Shown one piece after another: positions 9,747-18,114 of a stretch of 64,000 nt of DNA (position 1 is its first letter; each line of letters opens with the position of its first letter). The notes beneath the pieces are model-generated. The model saw only the letters and a list, made by a program, of their open reading frames with translations, did not search any database and was not told where the DNA came from. Source of the DNA: Anaerolineae bacterium (GTDB lineage: Bacteria; Chloroflexota; Anaerolineae; Aggregatilineales; J027); assembly GCA_019913005.1 (NCBI GenBank), contig JAIOHL010000177.1:37165-101164 (forward strand), written 5' to 3'. Both the position numbers and the translations under genes were made by a program.

Positions 9747-11272
9747 TGACAACTAGGCCAATACAAAGTATATCAACAGAGTTTTCCATCAAGGGCTATC
9801 TGGCTTCGCGCCGGATGGCCTTTGCCCCTTTGATTTTGATATTTTTCAGTGGCATGAATCTTATTTTGATACAGTGGGTTTTGGTGCGGGAACTCACCGC
9901 GCTTTTGTTTGGTACCGAATTGGTTATCTTGCTAGTGAGCGCCGCTTATTTTCTGGGGATTTCGGTGGGGTATGTACTATCAAAACCCATTCACCTGAAT
10001 CATTTAAAGCCGCTGGCAGTCCTGACCCTGATCGTGCATTTAACCCTGCCCATCTGGTTTAGATTAATGGTGACTGGGCTGGATGGGGTGGGAGCCTATC
10101 CAGTCGCGTTTGTGCTGCTGCCTTTGCTGACGCCCTTTGTTGTCTCGGCTTTCTACAGCATCTTTTTACCGCTGTTGATAGATCATCAATCGGGCAGTTT
10201 AACCGAACTCTACAGCCTCGAATTGGTGGGGTCGGTCTGTGGTGTTGCGATATTGGTAATGCTGGGTGGGCTTGGATTACAGACCGTTTATATCCTGTAC
10301 GGCGCGGGCCTCTTGGCAATCCTCGCGGCACTAAAGATCAAGCGAACTTGGCTGGCCTTCATGACCGTTGCGGCGGGTCTCTGGTTAGTGGTTCTGCCAA
10401 CATTAAACACATGGAGCAATACCCTTTGGTATGTTCAGTTACGGAATTTGCCAGCGGGAAGCAAAACATTATTTTCCGGCTACAGTGCCTATCAAAAAGT
10501 GGATGTCCTCGAAACACCCTATGGAAAGCATTATCTCTATTTAGACGGCCTCGAACATTTCGGCTCGTATAGCGGCGAGCGATTAAATGTGGTCATGGGC
10601 CAAATTCCAGCCGCTTTGTTACAGCCCCCAAATGCCCTCGTGGTCGGGGCAGGCTCGATGCAGATGGAAGCCCTCATTGCCGAACACACTGGATACGTCA
10701 CGACGGTAGAGCTAGACCCGATGGTGGGGGAGGTCAGCCAACGCTATTTTACGCGCTATAACCACATGGATACCCTAACCAATCATCGCCTTATCATTGA
10801 TGACGCCAAACATTTTTTGGCAAATACCCATGCCCGCTATGACCTAGTCGCAACCGATGTACCAGCGGCTTTTTCGATTCAAACCGCTACCCTCTATTCC
10901 GAATCATTTTATCAATCTATTGCCGACCATTTAACTCCTCAAGGTGTTTTAGTGGTGGGATTAACCAGCACCTTCGCGCCGGATGATTTAGTCTCTCGGC
11001 GGATTGCAGCGTCGCTGTTAGTTGTTTTTGATGAGGTCATGGTCATTACGGCTCCTTCGGCGGGGTGGAGTTTTGCCTACGCCAGCAACGACATGCCGTT
11101 TGGCCGCGCTGAGGTTGAGACAGCATTGCAGGCCCGGTATGAAACGGGTTACGTGATTTATGATACCCTTGCTGTAGAAACCGTCGTGGGCGATGCCAAA
11201 CCTATTACCCTCGATTCAATGAATATTGTACTGAGGGTCAGTTTTGACCGAATCAAAAGCCGTTTTGAGTAG
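9746..11272 (+). CDS. membrane spermidine synthase-like (aminopropyltransferase fold) protein
   Basis: A 508-aa protein with an N-terminal half of about six to seven membrane helices (residues 25-215). It is followed by a soluble Rossmann-type methyltransferase/aminopropyltransferase domain (about 250-490). That domain has LVVGAGSMQMEAL as the nucleotide loop, VTTVELDP as the acidic strand end and DLVATDVPA as the motif IV-like region. The canonical GGGDG of spermidine synthase is replaced by VGAGS, so polyamine synthesis is doubtful. Fused membrane/SpeE-like proteins of this type are widespread and poorly characterised. The start at 9746 overlaps the preceding stop by one base, indicating coupling to the secreted DUF5666 protein. 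Confidence 0.78.
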   Translation: MTTRPIQSISTEFSIKGYLASRRMAFAPLILIFFSGMNLILIQWVLVRELTALLFGTELVILLVSAAYFLGISVGYVLSKPIHLNHLKPLAVLTLIVHLTLPIWFRLMVTGLDGVGAYPVAFVLLPLLTPFVVSAFYSIFLPLLIDHQSGSLTELYSLELVGSVCGVAILVMLGGLGLQTVYILYGAGLLAILAALKIKRTWLAFMTVAAGLWLVVLPTLNTWSNTLWYVQLRNLPAGSKTLFSGYSAYQKVDVLETPYGKHYLYLDGLEHFGSYSGERLNVVMGQIPAALLQPPNALVVGAGSMQMEALIAEHTGYVTTVELDPMVGEVSQRYFTRYNHMDTLTNHRLIIDDAKHFLANTHARYDLVATDVPAAFSIQTATLYSESFYQSIADHLTPQGVLVVGLTSTFAPDDLVSRRIAASLLVVFDEVMVITAPSAGWSFAYASNDMPFGRAEVETALQARYETGYVIYDTLAVETVVGDAKPITLDSMNIVLRVSFDRIKSRFE

Positions 11273-11279
11273 CAACAAA

Positions 11280-11813
11280 ATGTCTAATTCTCAATTGCTG
11301 CATCGTGTTTATCCTCTGCTAGTCGGGTTATTCCTCGGCTTTATCCAAACGGGATTGTTTTTTCAACTGAGTTTTACATTTTCGTCGAGTTTTCGCACCT
11401 ACGTCATGATGGTCATATGCTGGTTAGTGGGCAGTGTTTTGGGATTAAGAGTTGCCACCAAATGGGCTGTTCCAACAAATGGCTTTCTTCTGATCGCGCT
11501 GTTGGCTTATGGAATCAGTAGTGTGGCCTTGCACCTAAGGCCATTTGAAACCACATTCGGCATACTATATGCTCTCCTCATCATTCTCATGGGCATCTAT
11601 CCCGGCGTATTTTTCGCCCGCATGAGTTCCATTTATCAAGCCCGCCGGTTGTTTTTTCAAGAAAATAATGGTTTTATCATTGGATTAGTTGGTGCGACCT
11701 TATTATTTATGCTGGTGGGTCGTTTAGGAATCTGGGTAAGTCCAGTGTTGGTCGCTGGTTTGGTAACACTTTCGGGGATGTATGGCAACCAATACGACAT
11801 CCACCCTGCTTGA
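11280..11813 (+). CDS. small multi-pass membrane protein
   Basis: A 177-aa protein with five to six hydrophobic helices and short loops. It lies 7 nt after the aminopropyltransferase-like gene and overlaps the sigma factor gene by 32 nt. The ATG at 11280 is preferred over an upstream TTG inside the previous gene. No family is recognised. Its helices resemble in style the membrane half of SpeE-like proteins, and it may form one membrane unit with the preceding gene product (inference). Confidence 0.65.
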   Translation: MSNSQLLHRVYPLLVGLFLGFIQTGLFFQLSFTFSSSFRTYVMMVICWLVGSVLGLRVATKWAVPTNGFLLIALLAYGISSVALHLRPFETTFGILYALLIILMGIYPGVFFARMSSIYQARRLFFQENNGFIIGLVGATLLFMLVGRLGIWVSPVLVAGLVTLSGMYGNQYDIHPA

Positions 11814-12357
11814 GGGGGCACGGCGACGCGAACCCGATGCGGTAGCCGAACTCTATCGCCTCTATGTTCAGTCCATCGCACGATATATTGGCTATCGTAT
11901 TCCGGATGCCACCGTCGTTGAAGACCTGACAGCCGAGGTGTTTTTGCGTATGGTGGAGGCTCTCCCGCGTTATCGGCCTACCGGAGCGCCATTTGAGGCA
12001 TGGCTCTATCGCATCGCCGCAGCACAGGTAGCAAATTACTATCGGCATCACCAGCGCCATCCGCAGGCCAGCTTACATGAAGCGATAGGTAGCGAAAGCA
12101 CCCCTGTGGAGTTTAATGTGCAAAAGCAACAAGAAATTCACGAACTACAGTCGGCCTTAACCAATTTGAGCGACGAGCAGCGGACGATTTTGTTTCTACG
12201 TTTTGTCGAGCGCAAAAGCCATCAAGAAACCGCCCATCTGCTTGGTAAAACAGTTGAGTCTATTGCGACAACCCAACATCGTGCCCTCAAGCAACTTGCT
12301 AAAATCCTCGGTGCCGAAAAAACTGAGTCTCCATCTTTATCTGGAGGGGCATCATGA
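11782..12357 (+). CDS. ECF-type RNA polymerase sigma factor
   Basis: A 191-aa protein with sigma-70 region 2 at about 15-85 (AELYRLYVQSIARYIGYR, EDLTAEVFLRMVEALPRY, PFEAWLYRIAAAQVANYYR). Region 4 lies at about 120-180 (LSDEQRTILFLRFVERKSHQ and a following helix-turn-helix). The start lies inside the previous membrane gene, and the stop overlaps the next gene as ATGA, so it is translationally coupled to the membrane protein that follows. It should direct transcription of an envelope- or surface-related regulon under control of that partner. Confidence 0.93.
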   Translation: MATNTTSTLLEGARRREPDAVAELYRLYVQSIARYIGYRIPDATVVEDLTAEVFLRMVEALPRYRPTGAPFEAWLYRIAAAQVANYYRHHQRHPQASLHEAIGSESTPVEFNVQKQQEIHELQSALTNLSDEQRTILFLRFVERKSHQETAHLLGKTVESIATTQHRALKQLAKILGAEKTESPSLSGGAS

Positions 12358-13193
12358 CAATACCACCTGATGATCCCTTTGATTTGATAGGGCGCTTGGA
12401 CGAACTTATTCCGCCCAATCAAGCGGGTGCTGTTTCTCAAAACAATGACCCTCTGATTGAAATTGCCCGACGCATTACTGAACTACCCCGACTGACGTTG
12501 CCTGAGTCTTCGGTTGCCAGTATTGAGGCGCGTCTACGGGATGCTGCTCTGACTCTGGGTACACCTAGACCTCGCCTGTCGCGTTGGGGTAGACGTCATA
12601 TTTTATTATCCACTGCAACAGTGATGCTGGTAACGGCTCTATTATGGGTCATTTTTGATACCGATCCTGACGACAACACCAACCTACCGATTTCCACAGA
12701 TACTCCGACTTTAACCGCTACTGCGACGGTCACAGCTTCTAGCACTGTTACCCCAACACCCACCTTTACCCCCTCTTTGACGAGTACAGCCTCCGTTACA
12801 CCGCCCCCTACGATCACGCCGACGCCCGCGCCAGTAGGTACACTGGTGATTGAAGGGCCAGTTGAGGTAGTTGATGGCACAACGGTGGTCATTTATGATA
12901 TTTTGGTTCAACTTGACCCCCATGACCCCCTCACGCCAAGTATCCGAGTCGGCGATTTGCTGCATGTGGAAGGTGAAATCGGTGTTGTCGGGAATAGAAT
13001 TGTTGTGTTGGCAACGGTCACGGTACTAATAGAGGTTGAGGTCTACATCAGCGACAGTGGTGAAATCTTCCGTGATGATGCCCCATGCGATACACCACCT
13101 CCTGCTTGGGCACCGGCCTATAGGTGGCGTGCCCGCTGTGAAGGAGGACAACCCCCTTCTGAAGGCATGGGCATGGGTGACAATGATGATTAA
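12354..13193 (+). CDS. membrane anti-sigma-like protein with extracellular DUF5666-type domain
   Basis: A 279-aa protein. About 80 cytoplasmic residues precede one membrane helix (about 84-103). Outside are a Thr/Pro linker and a DUF5666-like domain (TLVIEGPVEVVDGTTVVIYD ... VGDLLHVEGEI), ending in PPPAWAPAYRWRARCEGG and a GMGMGD-type tail. The layout and the ATGA coupling to the ECF sigma gene make an anti-sigma role likely. No zinc HxxxCxxC motif is visible in the N-terminal part, so this is not a classic ZAS domain. The outer domain is a close relative of the C-terminal part of the secreted protein encoded at 8526-9746. Confidence 0.78.
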   Translation: MTIPPDDPFDLIGRLDELIPPNQAGAVSQNNDPLIEIARRITELPRLTLPESSVASIEARLRDAALTLGTPRPRLSRWGRRHILLSTATVMLVTALLWVIFDTDPDDNTNLPISTDTPTLTATATVTASSTVTPTPTFTPSLTSTASVTPPPTITPTPAPVGTLVIEGPVEVVDGTTVVIYDILVQLDPHDPLTPSIRVGDLLHVEGEIGVVGNRIVVLATVTVLIEVEVYISDSGEIFRDDAPCDTPPPAWAPAYRWRARCEGGQPPSEGMGMGDNDD

Positions 13194-13206
13194 AAAGAGG
13201 ACAGCC

Positions 13207-14319
13207 ATGACACACTTGAAACACTGCGGCAGCTTGGCTCTCTTGGTAATGTTAACTATGTTTCTGTTGAATCCATCTATCCCATTGCGGGCACAGGATG
13301 GCACAAATCCTCCTCCGCAACCGGGGCTTGTGCCCGACTTGACAGGGTTGAATTCCGCCCAAGCAGCAGCCCAGTTAAATCGCAATAGCCTTGTGTTGGG
13401 GAACGTTTTCACAGTGAATTGGACAGCCACTTCACCCATTCCCCCCAATCTTATTGGCCCCGGCGGTCAATCCGTAACTCCCGGTCAAGTGCTGCCACTG
13501 GGCACACCTGTAGATATAGCCATCTCGCGTACACCCAATGCAGCACTAGTTTACGATGACAACGACATTACCTTGATTAATTATGCGGGTGTCCCCCTCG
13601 ACATCGGTAATGTGAGTTTCTCCAATCTTGATGGACCCTCTATTGCTTCGTTTGCGGCGAATCGCTGGGGATCGAGCCTGCGTGAGAATCGCTGTATGCA
13701 ATTATGGTCGGTGGGGCGAAATGGGCCAAAAGCTGTAGAGGGCTGTCAGTTTATTCAGGGATGGTTGACCACGACCAATGTAGCTGAACATTTTTGGACA
13801 GGCAACAATGGCGCAACCCAATTTCAGGTCGTGCAAAACAACCTACTGATGGGCGTATGCGTGATCGCAGCACAAAGATGTGACTTTCATTTGGAGGCAG
13901 CCGGAACGCCAAGCGATGAGGTCAATTATATCTATCTGGCCTATACCACTGACCGCTTGATTATCATGAACAATTCGTCTGACCAATGGATGCCGCTGGT
14001 GGGAACAGTCCTAGTCAATAATGTGGTGGCGCAGCCCGGTGTTCCACTAGCGATTGGCGACCCGACCCTCTATGGCAATCCGGTGGTCTATGGTCGCATT
14101 GATCGTCTTGCTCCCAGTCAGTGTCTCTATTTCACCAATGGCACTCCGGCTGACCCAAACACCCCTCAGCCGTGTGATGTCCTGACGCGCCTAGACCTCG
14201 CCCCTAATACCATTTTTTGGGCAGCGGCTTTTGAAATTGACGCCGTGACTCGTGACCGCAATAGCACCTGCCCAGCGGCGACCCCCGGACGGTTGACCAT
14301 CTGTGCTATGCCGCGCTAG
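13207..14319 (+). CDS. secreted PASTA-domain protein with kinase-type extracellular modules
   Basis: The ATG at 13207 follows AGAGGA and gives a signal peptide ending near LRAQ; the frame is open further up but only as overlap with the previous gene. The 370-aa product has one PASTA-like domain (about 40-103, LVPDLTGLNSAQAAAQL to VDIAISRTP). Two modules follow (about 107-215 and 225-370) that match the extracellular modules of the two Ser/Thr kinases: they open with ALVYDDNDITLINY-like and YLAYTTDRLIIMNN-like segments and carry paired cysteines and an FW motif. PASTA domains bind muropeptides or beta-lactams in other kinases. Here the PASTA domain and the kinase-type modules are in a secreted protein rather than in the kinase, so it may present or compete for the ligand (inference). 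Confidence 0.78.
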   Translation: MTHLKHCGSLALLVMLTMFLLNPSIPLRAQDGTNPPPQPGLVPDLTGLNSAQAAAQLNRNSLVLGNVFTVNWTATSPIPPNLIGPGGQSVTPGQVLPLGTPVDIAISRTPNAALVYDDNDITLINYAGVPLDIGNVSFSNLDGPSIASFAANRWGSSLRENRCMQLWSVGRNGPKAVEGCQFIQGWLTTTNVAEHFWTGNNGATQFQVVQNNLLMGVCVIAAQRCDFHLEAAGTPSDEVNYIYLAYTTDRLIIMNNSSDQWMPLVGTVLVNNVVAQPGVPLAIGDPTLYGNPVVYGRIDRLAPSQCLYFTNGTPADPNTPQPCDVLTRLDLAPNTIFWAAAFEIDAVTRDRNSTCPAATPGRLTICAMPR

Positions 14320-14424
14320 AAAAAATCTGTGGCATGGCGGTATGTTGAACAGACCTGTCATCGCTACAAACGTTTTTCTTTGGGTATCGTCATTTTTGAA
14401 GCCGCGATTCAAGTGCTGCATTTA

Positions 14425-14442
14425 AGCCCTAACGGGCTTTTT
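14425..14442 (+). terminator. rho-independent terminator of the sigma cluster
   Basis: Stem AGCCC/GGGCT with a 4-nt loop followed by five T. It lies about 105 nt after the last gene of the cluster. Confidence 0.65.
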
Positions 14443-14534
14443 CGGGTGAAAATTTTGCATGGTGTTTCACAAATTTGCAAATATTGGCGGGCTAGACTAC
14501 CAATATTTGAGGGGGTATAGAAGTTTGTGCGAGT

Positions 14535-14575
14535 AAGCTCCTTTGTAGAACAAATAAAACAACGCAGAGGAGCTT
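14535..14575 (+). promoter_or_regulatory. inverted repeat that covers the ribosome binding site of the RHH gene
   Basis: AAGCTCCT (14535-14542) and AGGAGCTT (14568-14575) are perfect inverted 8-bp arms. The right arm contains the AGGAG ribosome binding site of the gene starting at 14579. In the RNA the two arms could pair across a 25-nt loop and hide the site. On DNA it could be an operator for the encoded ribbon-helix-helix protein. Confidence 0.5.
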
Positions 14576-14578
14576 GTA

Positions 14579-14788
14579 ATGAACCACCAAAACCCACTCA
14601 GTCTCCCCAAACCACTTGCGAAGCGTAACACTTCACTCAATATACGTTTGACCACAGAAGAAAAACAATGGATCGAGGGATTAGCCGCTGCTTTAAATGT
14701 GGCTCCTTCTACTCTCGCCCGACATTTCGTTATTCAAGCAGTACGTTTCCATCTGGCTCGCAAGTCAACTGAAAATAGCAATGGCTAG
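14579..14788 (+). CDS. small ribbon-helix-helix DNA-binding protein
   Basis: A 69-aa protein whose core NTSLNIRLTTEEKQWIEGLA fits the strand and first helix of an RHH (CopG/Arc-like) fold; a second helix follows. AGGAG lies 7 nt upstream of the ATG, inside an inverted repeat. It overlaps the next small gene by 8 nt and heads a short module that ends with a serine recombinase, so a regulatory role for the module is likely. Confidence 0.7.
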   Translation: MNHQNPLSLPKPLAKRNTSLNIRLTTEEKQWIEGLAAALNVAPSTLARHFVIQAVRFHLARKSTENSNG

Positions 14789-15023
14789 TCATTTAGCAGA
14801 TTTTCCCAATGAACAGTCTCAGGTCAAACAGGCTGAAATCTCTATGGAATCGCTGTTATCTCGCCTTCATCCCGATTTTCAGTCCAGTTTTGTACCTCTT
14901 CCCCCAACCGATGTTGCGCTGGATGCCGAGCAATTGAAATCTTTCTTTGGTGGGGATATTAGAGCAGCACATGAGCTAATACGTCTCGCCCGAACGATTG
15001 TCGAAACTCGTATGGTGGATTGA
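14781..15023 (+). CDS. 80-aa protein of unknown function
   Basis: The ATG at 14781 overlaps the RHH gene stop region by 8 nt. The product (MASHLADFPNEQSQ...) is acidic and helical, without a recognised domain. An upstream frame extension lies entirely inside the RHH gene and is ignored. It may be an accessory factor of the recombinase module. Confidence 0.55.
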   Translation: MASHLADFPNEQSQVKQAEISMESLLSRLHPDFQSSFVPLPPTDVALDAEQLKSFFGGDIRAAHELIRLARTIVETRMVD

Positions 15024-15147
15024 AAAAAAGATTGCGATATTCGGGCAAGTTCATTAGGCTCATACGTATCTGCAATCTAGCGAAAGGAGGTTCCGCAGCT
15101 GAAGTCTTTGGTTCATTCGTTCAGGATAAAAGAAAGAGAGACCCCAA

Positions 15148-16737
15148 ATGGTTCGAGCAGTTATATGGTGTGCAGTATCGTCTCATGCCCAACATCAACC
15201 GGACAAAATAAGTTTACCACAGCAAGAGGCTGATGCTCGTGCGGTTGCTGAGATTAATGGGTGGGATATTGTAGATTTGATGATGGTGTCGGGGCATAGT
15301 CGGCGTTACATTGATTTCCATGAATTAGCAGATCATGCCGCAAAAGAAGGTGTAAATGCGTTCTACAAGCTTCAAAACCACTGGGAAAATCGGGACTTTG
15401 ATATTCTCATCGTCCGTGATGGTGATAGGTTTGCTCGCACTCAAGCACTCCATGCTTATATCACAGAACGCACCATTGCAATTGGTGCTCGGATTTACTC
15501 TTTACATGATGGTTGGATTGACGATACCAATTATCGTCTATGGATTGCGATGTCAGGTTATAAATCTGCAGGAGATATTGATCGGCTAATTAAGCAGCGG
15601 GATTCCGCGATGACTGGCCGTGCCAAACGAGGACTTCCAGTTAGTAGTCGGATCCCAATTTCTCATAAACTCATCCGAGATCAAGTGACAGGCAAGGCCC
15701 TACGTCTTGAAGTCAATGAAGATCTAAGCCGCTTATGGGATGATTTAGCAATACTCATAGTTGAGGGGGTCGCATGGGAAAAAATCGAGTATGAACTCTT
15801 TCACCGTTTTGGTCACATAGATCTGAATGGCGACCCCTACTATCCAGGCTTCATGTACAAACTTATCATGAAGCCATGTTTTTGGGGACACATCGCACGC
15901 TATCACCATAGCGCAAGGAGTAAGAATGGTTATCGACTAGGATCGTGGATCTACGAAATTGGTGAACCTGTTCCTGAAGGCGCACTGGTTTTTAGAAATA
16001 CCCACCCAGCGGTATGGACAGGCGATACAGCCGATTTTGTCAAAGCGGAATTACTGCGGAGGTCGAATGCGGTTCGTGGCAACGCCGATCCACAGTTTAC
16101 CCATCGCTTTAGCGGACTTGGTATATGCGCCGAATGCGGGAGCTTCTTATCAACCTTTGTAAAAAAGGATTATCGTGGGTTAATCTGCCCTGCGGCAAAA
16201 TCGAAGTCTTTGCGGTTACCAAAGTGTAGCAATGGGAAAGTCATCAACGAGAAAAAGGTCATCGCTTTGATGAACGCCTATCTACATCAGATGATTCAGC
16301 ATGATACAACCAACGTCTTCGATTCCTTAGCCGATGACCGTAAAAAACTAGATAGTCGTATCGAAGTCTTGACCACTGAAATAGAAAAGGAGGAGTTACA
16401 TGCCAAAATGCTCATTCGTGATCGATTAACTGTTGGAGACGAGATCCGTCATCTTTACGACGAAGAAATGACGCAAATCAATATGCGACTAAAAAGCATG
16501 AAGGCAACCAGTACGATGCTCAAGACTCAATTACAGAGTCTCCAAAGAGAAACTACGTCGCAGCATACAACGCTAGGGGAATTAGCTGAACTCACACTCG
16601 AAGCCTTTTGGCAACAAGAAAGTCGGCTCATCAATCAGGTGCTCCATCGCCTTATGGGGAAAAATCGATTGCTTTTGCTACAAGGTCAAATTATTGGAGT
16701 AGTTGAAGTCAATCGTCGGCAACGCAGCCATACTTAG
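15148..16737 (+). CDS. large serine recombinase
   Basis: A 529-aa protein. The resolvase catalytic domain spans about 1-150, with AVSSHAQ supplying the nucleophilic serine and IVRDGDRFARTQ the conserved Asp/Arg region. A Recombinase domain (about 180-290) follows, then a zinc ribbon (CAEC ... C ... C, about 325-365), a coiled coil (about 370-465) and a short C-terminal domain. This is the layout of phage-type integrases and transposon large serine recombinases. The AUXRVSS-type motif is slightly off (CAVSS), but the key serine is present. The start is the first ATG, with GAAAGAGAG upstream. No att sites or cargo are evident beyond the two small genes before it, so it may be a minimal or remnant element. 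Confidence 0.9.
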   Translation: MVRAVIWCAVSSHAQHQPDKISLPQQEADARAVAEINGWDIVDLMMVSGHSRRYIDFHELADHAAKEGVNAFYKLQNHWENRDFDILIVRDGDRFARTQALHAYITERTIAIGARIYSLHDGWIDDTNYRLWIAMSGYKSAGDIDRLIKQRDSAMTGRAKRGLPVSSRIPISHKLIRDQVTGKALRLEVNEDLSRLWDDLAILIVEGVAWEKIEYELFHRFGHIDLNGDPYYPGFMYKLIMKPCFWGHIARYHHSARSKNGYRLGSWIYEIGEPVPEGALVFRNTHPAVWTGDTADFVKAELLRRSNAVRGNADPQFTHRFSGLGICAECGSFLSTFVKKDYRGLICPAAKSKSLRLPKCSNGKVINEKKVIALMNAYLHQMIQHDTTNVFDSLADDRKKLDSRIEVLTTEIEKEELHAKMLIRDRLTVGDEIRHLYDEEMTQINMRLKSMKATSTMLKTQLQSLQRETTSQHTTLGELAELTLEAFWQQESRLINQVLHRLMGKNRLLLLQGQIIGVVEVNRRQRSHT

Positions 16738-16862
16738 GGCAAGATTTTTTACGGCAATTATTTTAGATTATGAATTTGTGATTTGAATCAGAAACTGTAC
16801 AATTAGATATAGGGAAAGGTGCAGCGGAAATTACTCCGCCACACCCAAAGTCGCTGGATGTT

Positions 16863-17768
16863 TTACCAGCCACGTTTCCCAAGCACCAGTGTGTCTGGCG
16901 TGACATTAATGCCGACCATCGCCTCACCCAACCCCCGGCTGACCTTCGCAATAATATCCGGGTCGTTGTAATGGGTGGTCGCTTCAACAATCGCTTTGGC
17001 ACGTTTGGCGGGGTCGCCGCTTTTGAAAATGCCGCTGCCAACAAACACCCCATCCACGCCAATTTGCATGAGCAGGGCGGCATCCGCAGGCGTCGCAATT
17101 CCACCTGCCGCGAAATTCACCACAGGTAATTTACCTGTCTCCGCCACTTCGACCACCAAATGATAGGGTGCCCCGATATTTTTGGCATAGGTCATGAGTT
17201 CTTCGGGGGGCATATTTTGTAGGCGGCGGATTTCCCCTAGCACAGCACGAGCATGACGGACGGCTTCGACCACATCCCCAGTCCCTGCTTCACCTTTGGT
17301 ACGCATCATCGCCGCACCCTCACCAATGCGACGCAGCGCCTCGCCTAAATTACGGCAACCACAGACAAAGGGGATTTTGAAGGCGTGTTTGTTGACATGA
17401 TACTCCTCATCGGCGGGGGTCAATACTTCGCTTTCGTCAATGTAATCCACCCCAATGGCTTCCAAAACTTGGGCTTCCACAAAATGCCCGATACGGCACT
17501 TCGCCATGACAGGGATGGTCACAGCGTTAATAATCCCTTCAATCATATCGGGGTCGGACATACGGGCAACACCCCCTTGTACCCGAATATCAGCCGGAAC
17601 CCGTTCGAGTGCCATGACCGCAGCGGCCCCGGCATCTTCCGCGATTTTGGCGTGCTCTGGCGTGACCACATCCATAATCACCCCACCCTTGAGCATTTGG
17701 GCAAGTCCGCGCTTGACTGTCTCGGTGCCTTTTTGCACCCCATTGCCGGAATGACCATTGGTAGACAT
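16863..17768 (-). CDS. pdxS: pyridoxal 5'-phosphate synthase lyase subunit PdxS
   Basis: A 301-aa protein that forms PLP from ribose 5-phosphate, glyceraldehyde 3-phosphate and glutamine-derived ammonia. The family is visible throughout: [51 protein letters not shown] with the first active-site lysine region, [25 protein letters not shown], and the C-terminal phosphate loop [14 protein letters not shown]. Its length is normal. The glutaminase partner PdxT is not adjacent, which is unusual since pdxS and pdxT are often together. AGGAGAGG lies a few bases upstream of the ATG. Confidence 0.97.
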   Translation of the reverse strand: MSTNGHSGNGVQKGTETVKRGLAQMLKGGVIMDVVTPEHAKIAEDAGAAAVMALERVPADIRVQGGVARMSDPDMIEGIINAVTIPVMAKCRIGHFVEAQVLEAIGVDYIDESEVLTPADEEYHVNKHAFKIPFVCGCRNLGEALRRIGEGAAMMRTKGEAGTGDVVEAVRHARAVLGEIRRLQNMPPEELMTYAKNIGAPYHLVVEVAETGKLPVVNFAAGGIATPADAALLMQIGVDGVFVGSGIFKSGDPAKRAKAIVEATTHYNDPDIIAKVSRGLGEAMVGINVTPDTLVLGKRGW

Positions 17769-17813
17769 TGAAAACCTCTCCTTAATATCCGAACCCTAAT
17801 TTGCTGCCATGCA

Positions 17814-17829
17814 AATCCACCAGTGGATT
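17814..17829. promoter_or_regulatory. inverted repeat upstream of pdxS
   Basis: AATCCAC-CA-GTGGATT is a perfect palindrome with a 2-nt centre, 45 nt upstream of the pdxS start. It could be an operator. Confidence 0.35.
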
Positions 17830-18036
17830 AAAATTTGGCCTTGAGTAACTTTTTTATAAACAAGGCAGCGTAAACACCTTCAATATTTTAATATAGAGCT
17901 ATTTTTGCTGAGAAAAGTTCGGCGAATTTGATTGTAGAGCTACATTTCAAAATCACTATTATTATACACTATCCCATTCACAAAATGATTGGTCAGAATT
18001 GCTCATTTTAAGCGAATTAGGGGGATAATTCATACC

Positions 18037-18064
18037 TTGCCGCTTCTATAAGACGCACTATAAT
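18037..18064 (+). promoter_or_regulatory. sigma-A-type promoter of the BMP gene
   Basis: TTGCCG at 18037-18042, a 16-nt spacer and a perfect TATAAT at 18059-18064. A GACGC/GCGTC inverted repeat flanks the -10, which may mark a repressor site. Confidence 0.6.
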
Positions 18065-18114
18065 CTAAAGCGTCGTAAAAAAGTAATTAATTAAATAGTC
18101 AAGGAGCTTTGACA

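Larger units (their letters stand above)
17769..18114. other. divergent intergenic region between pdxS and the BMP gene
   Basis: This is an AT-rich stretch of 346 nt. It holds a perfect 7-bp-arm inverted repeat at 17814-17829, a promoter for the plus-strand gene at 18037-18064, and an inverted GACGC/GCGTC pair (18052-18056 and 18070-18074) around the -10 box. No ORF is supported. Confidence 0.6.

Noticed and set aside
15020..15211. 63-aa ORF with a strong AAAGGAGG inside it (15083-15090)
   Set aside because: It starts with TTG, overlaps the recombinase start and shows no domain. The Shine-Dalgarno-like site has no good start codon at the right distance.
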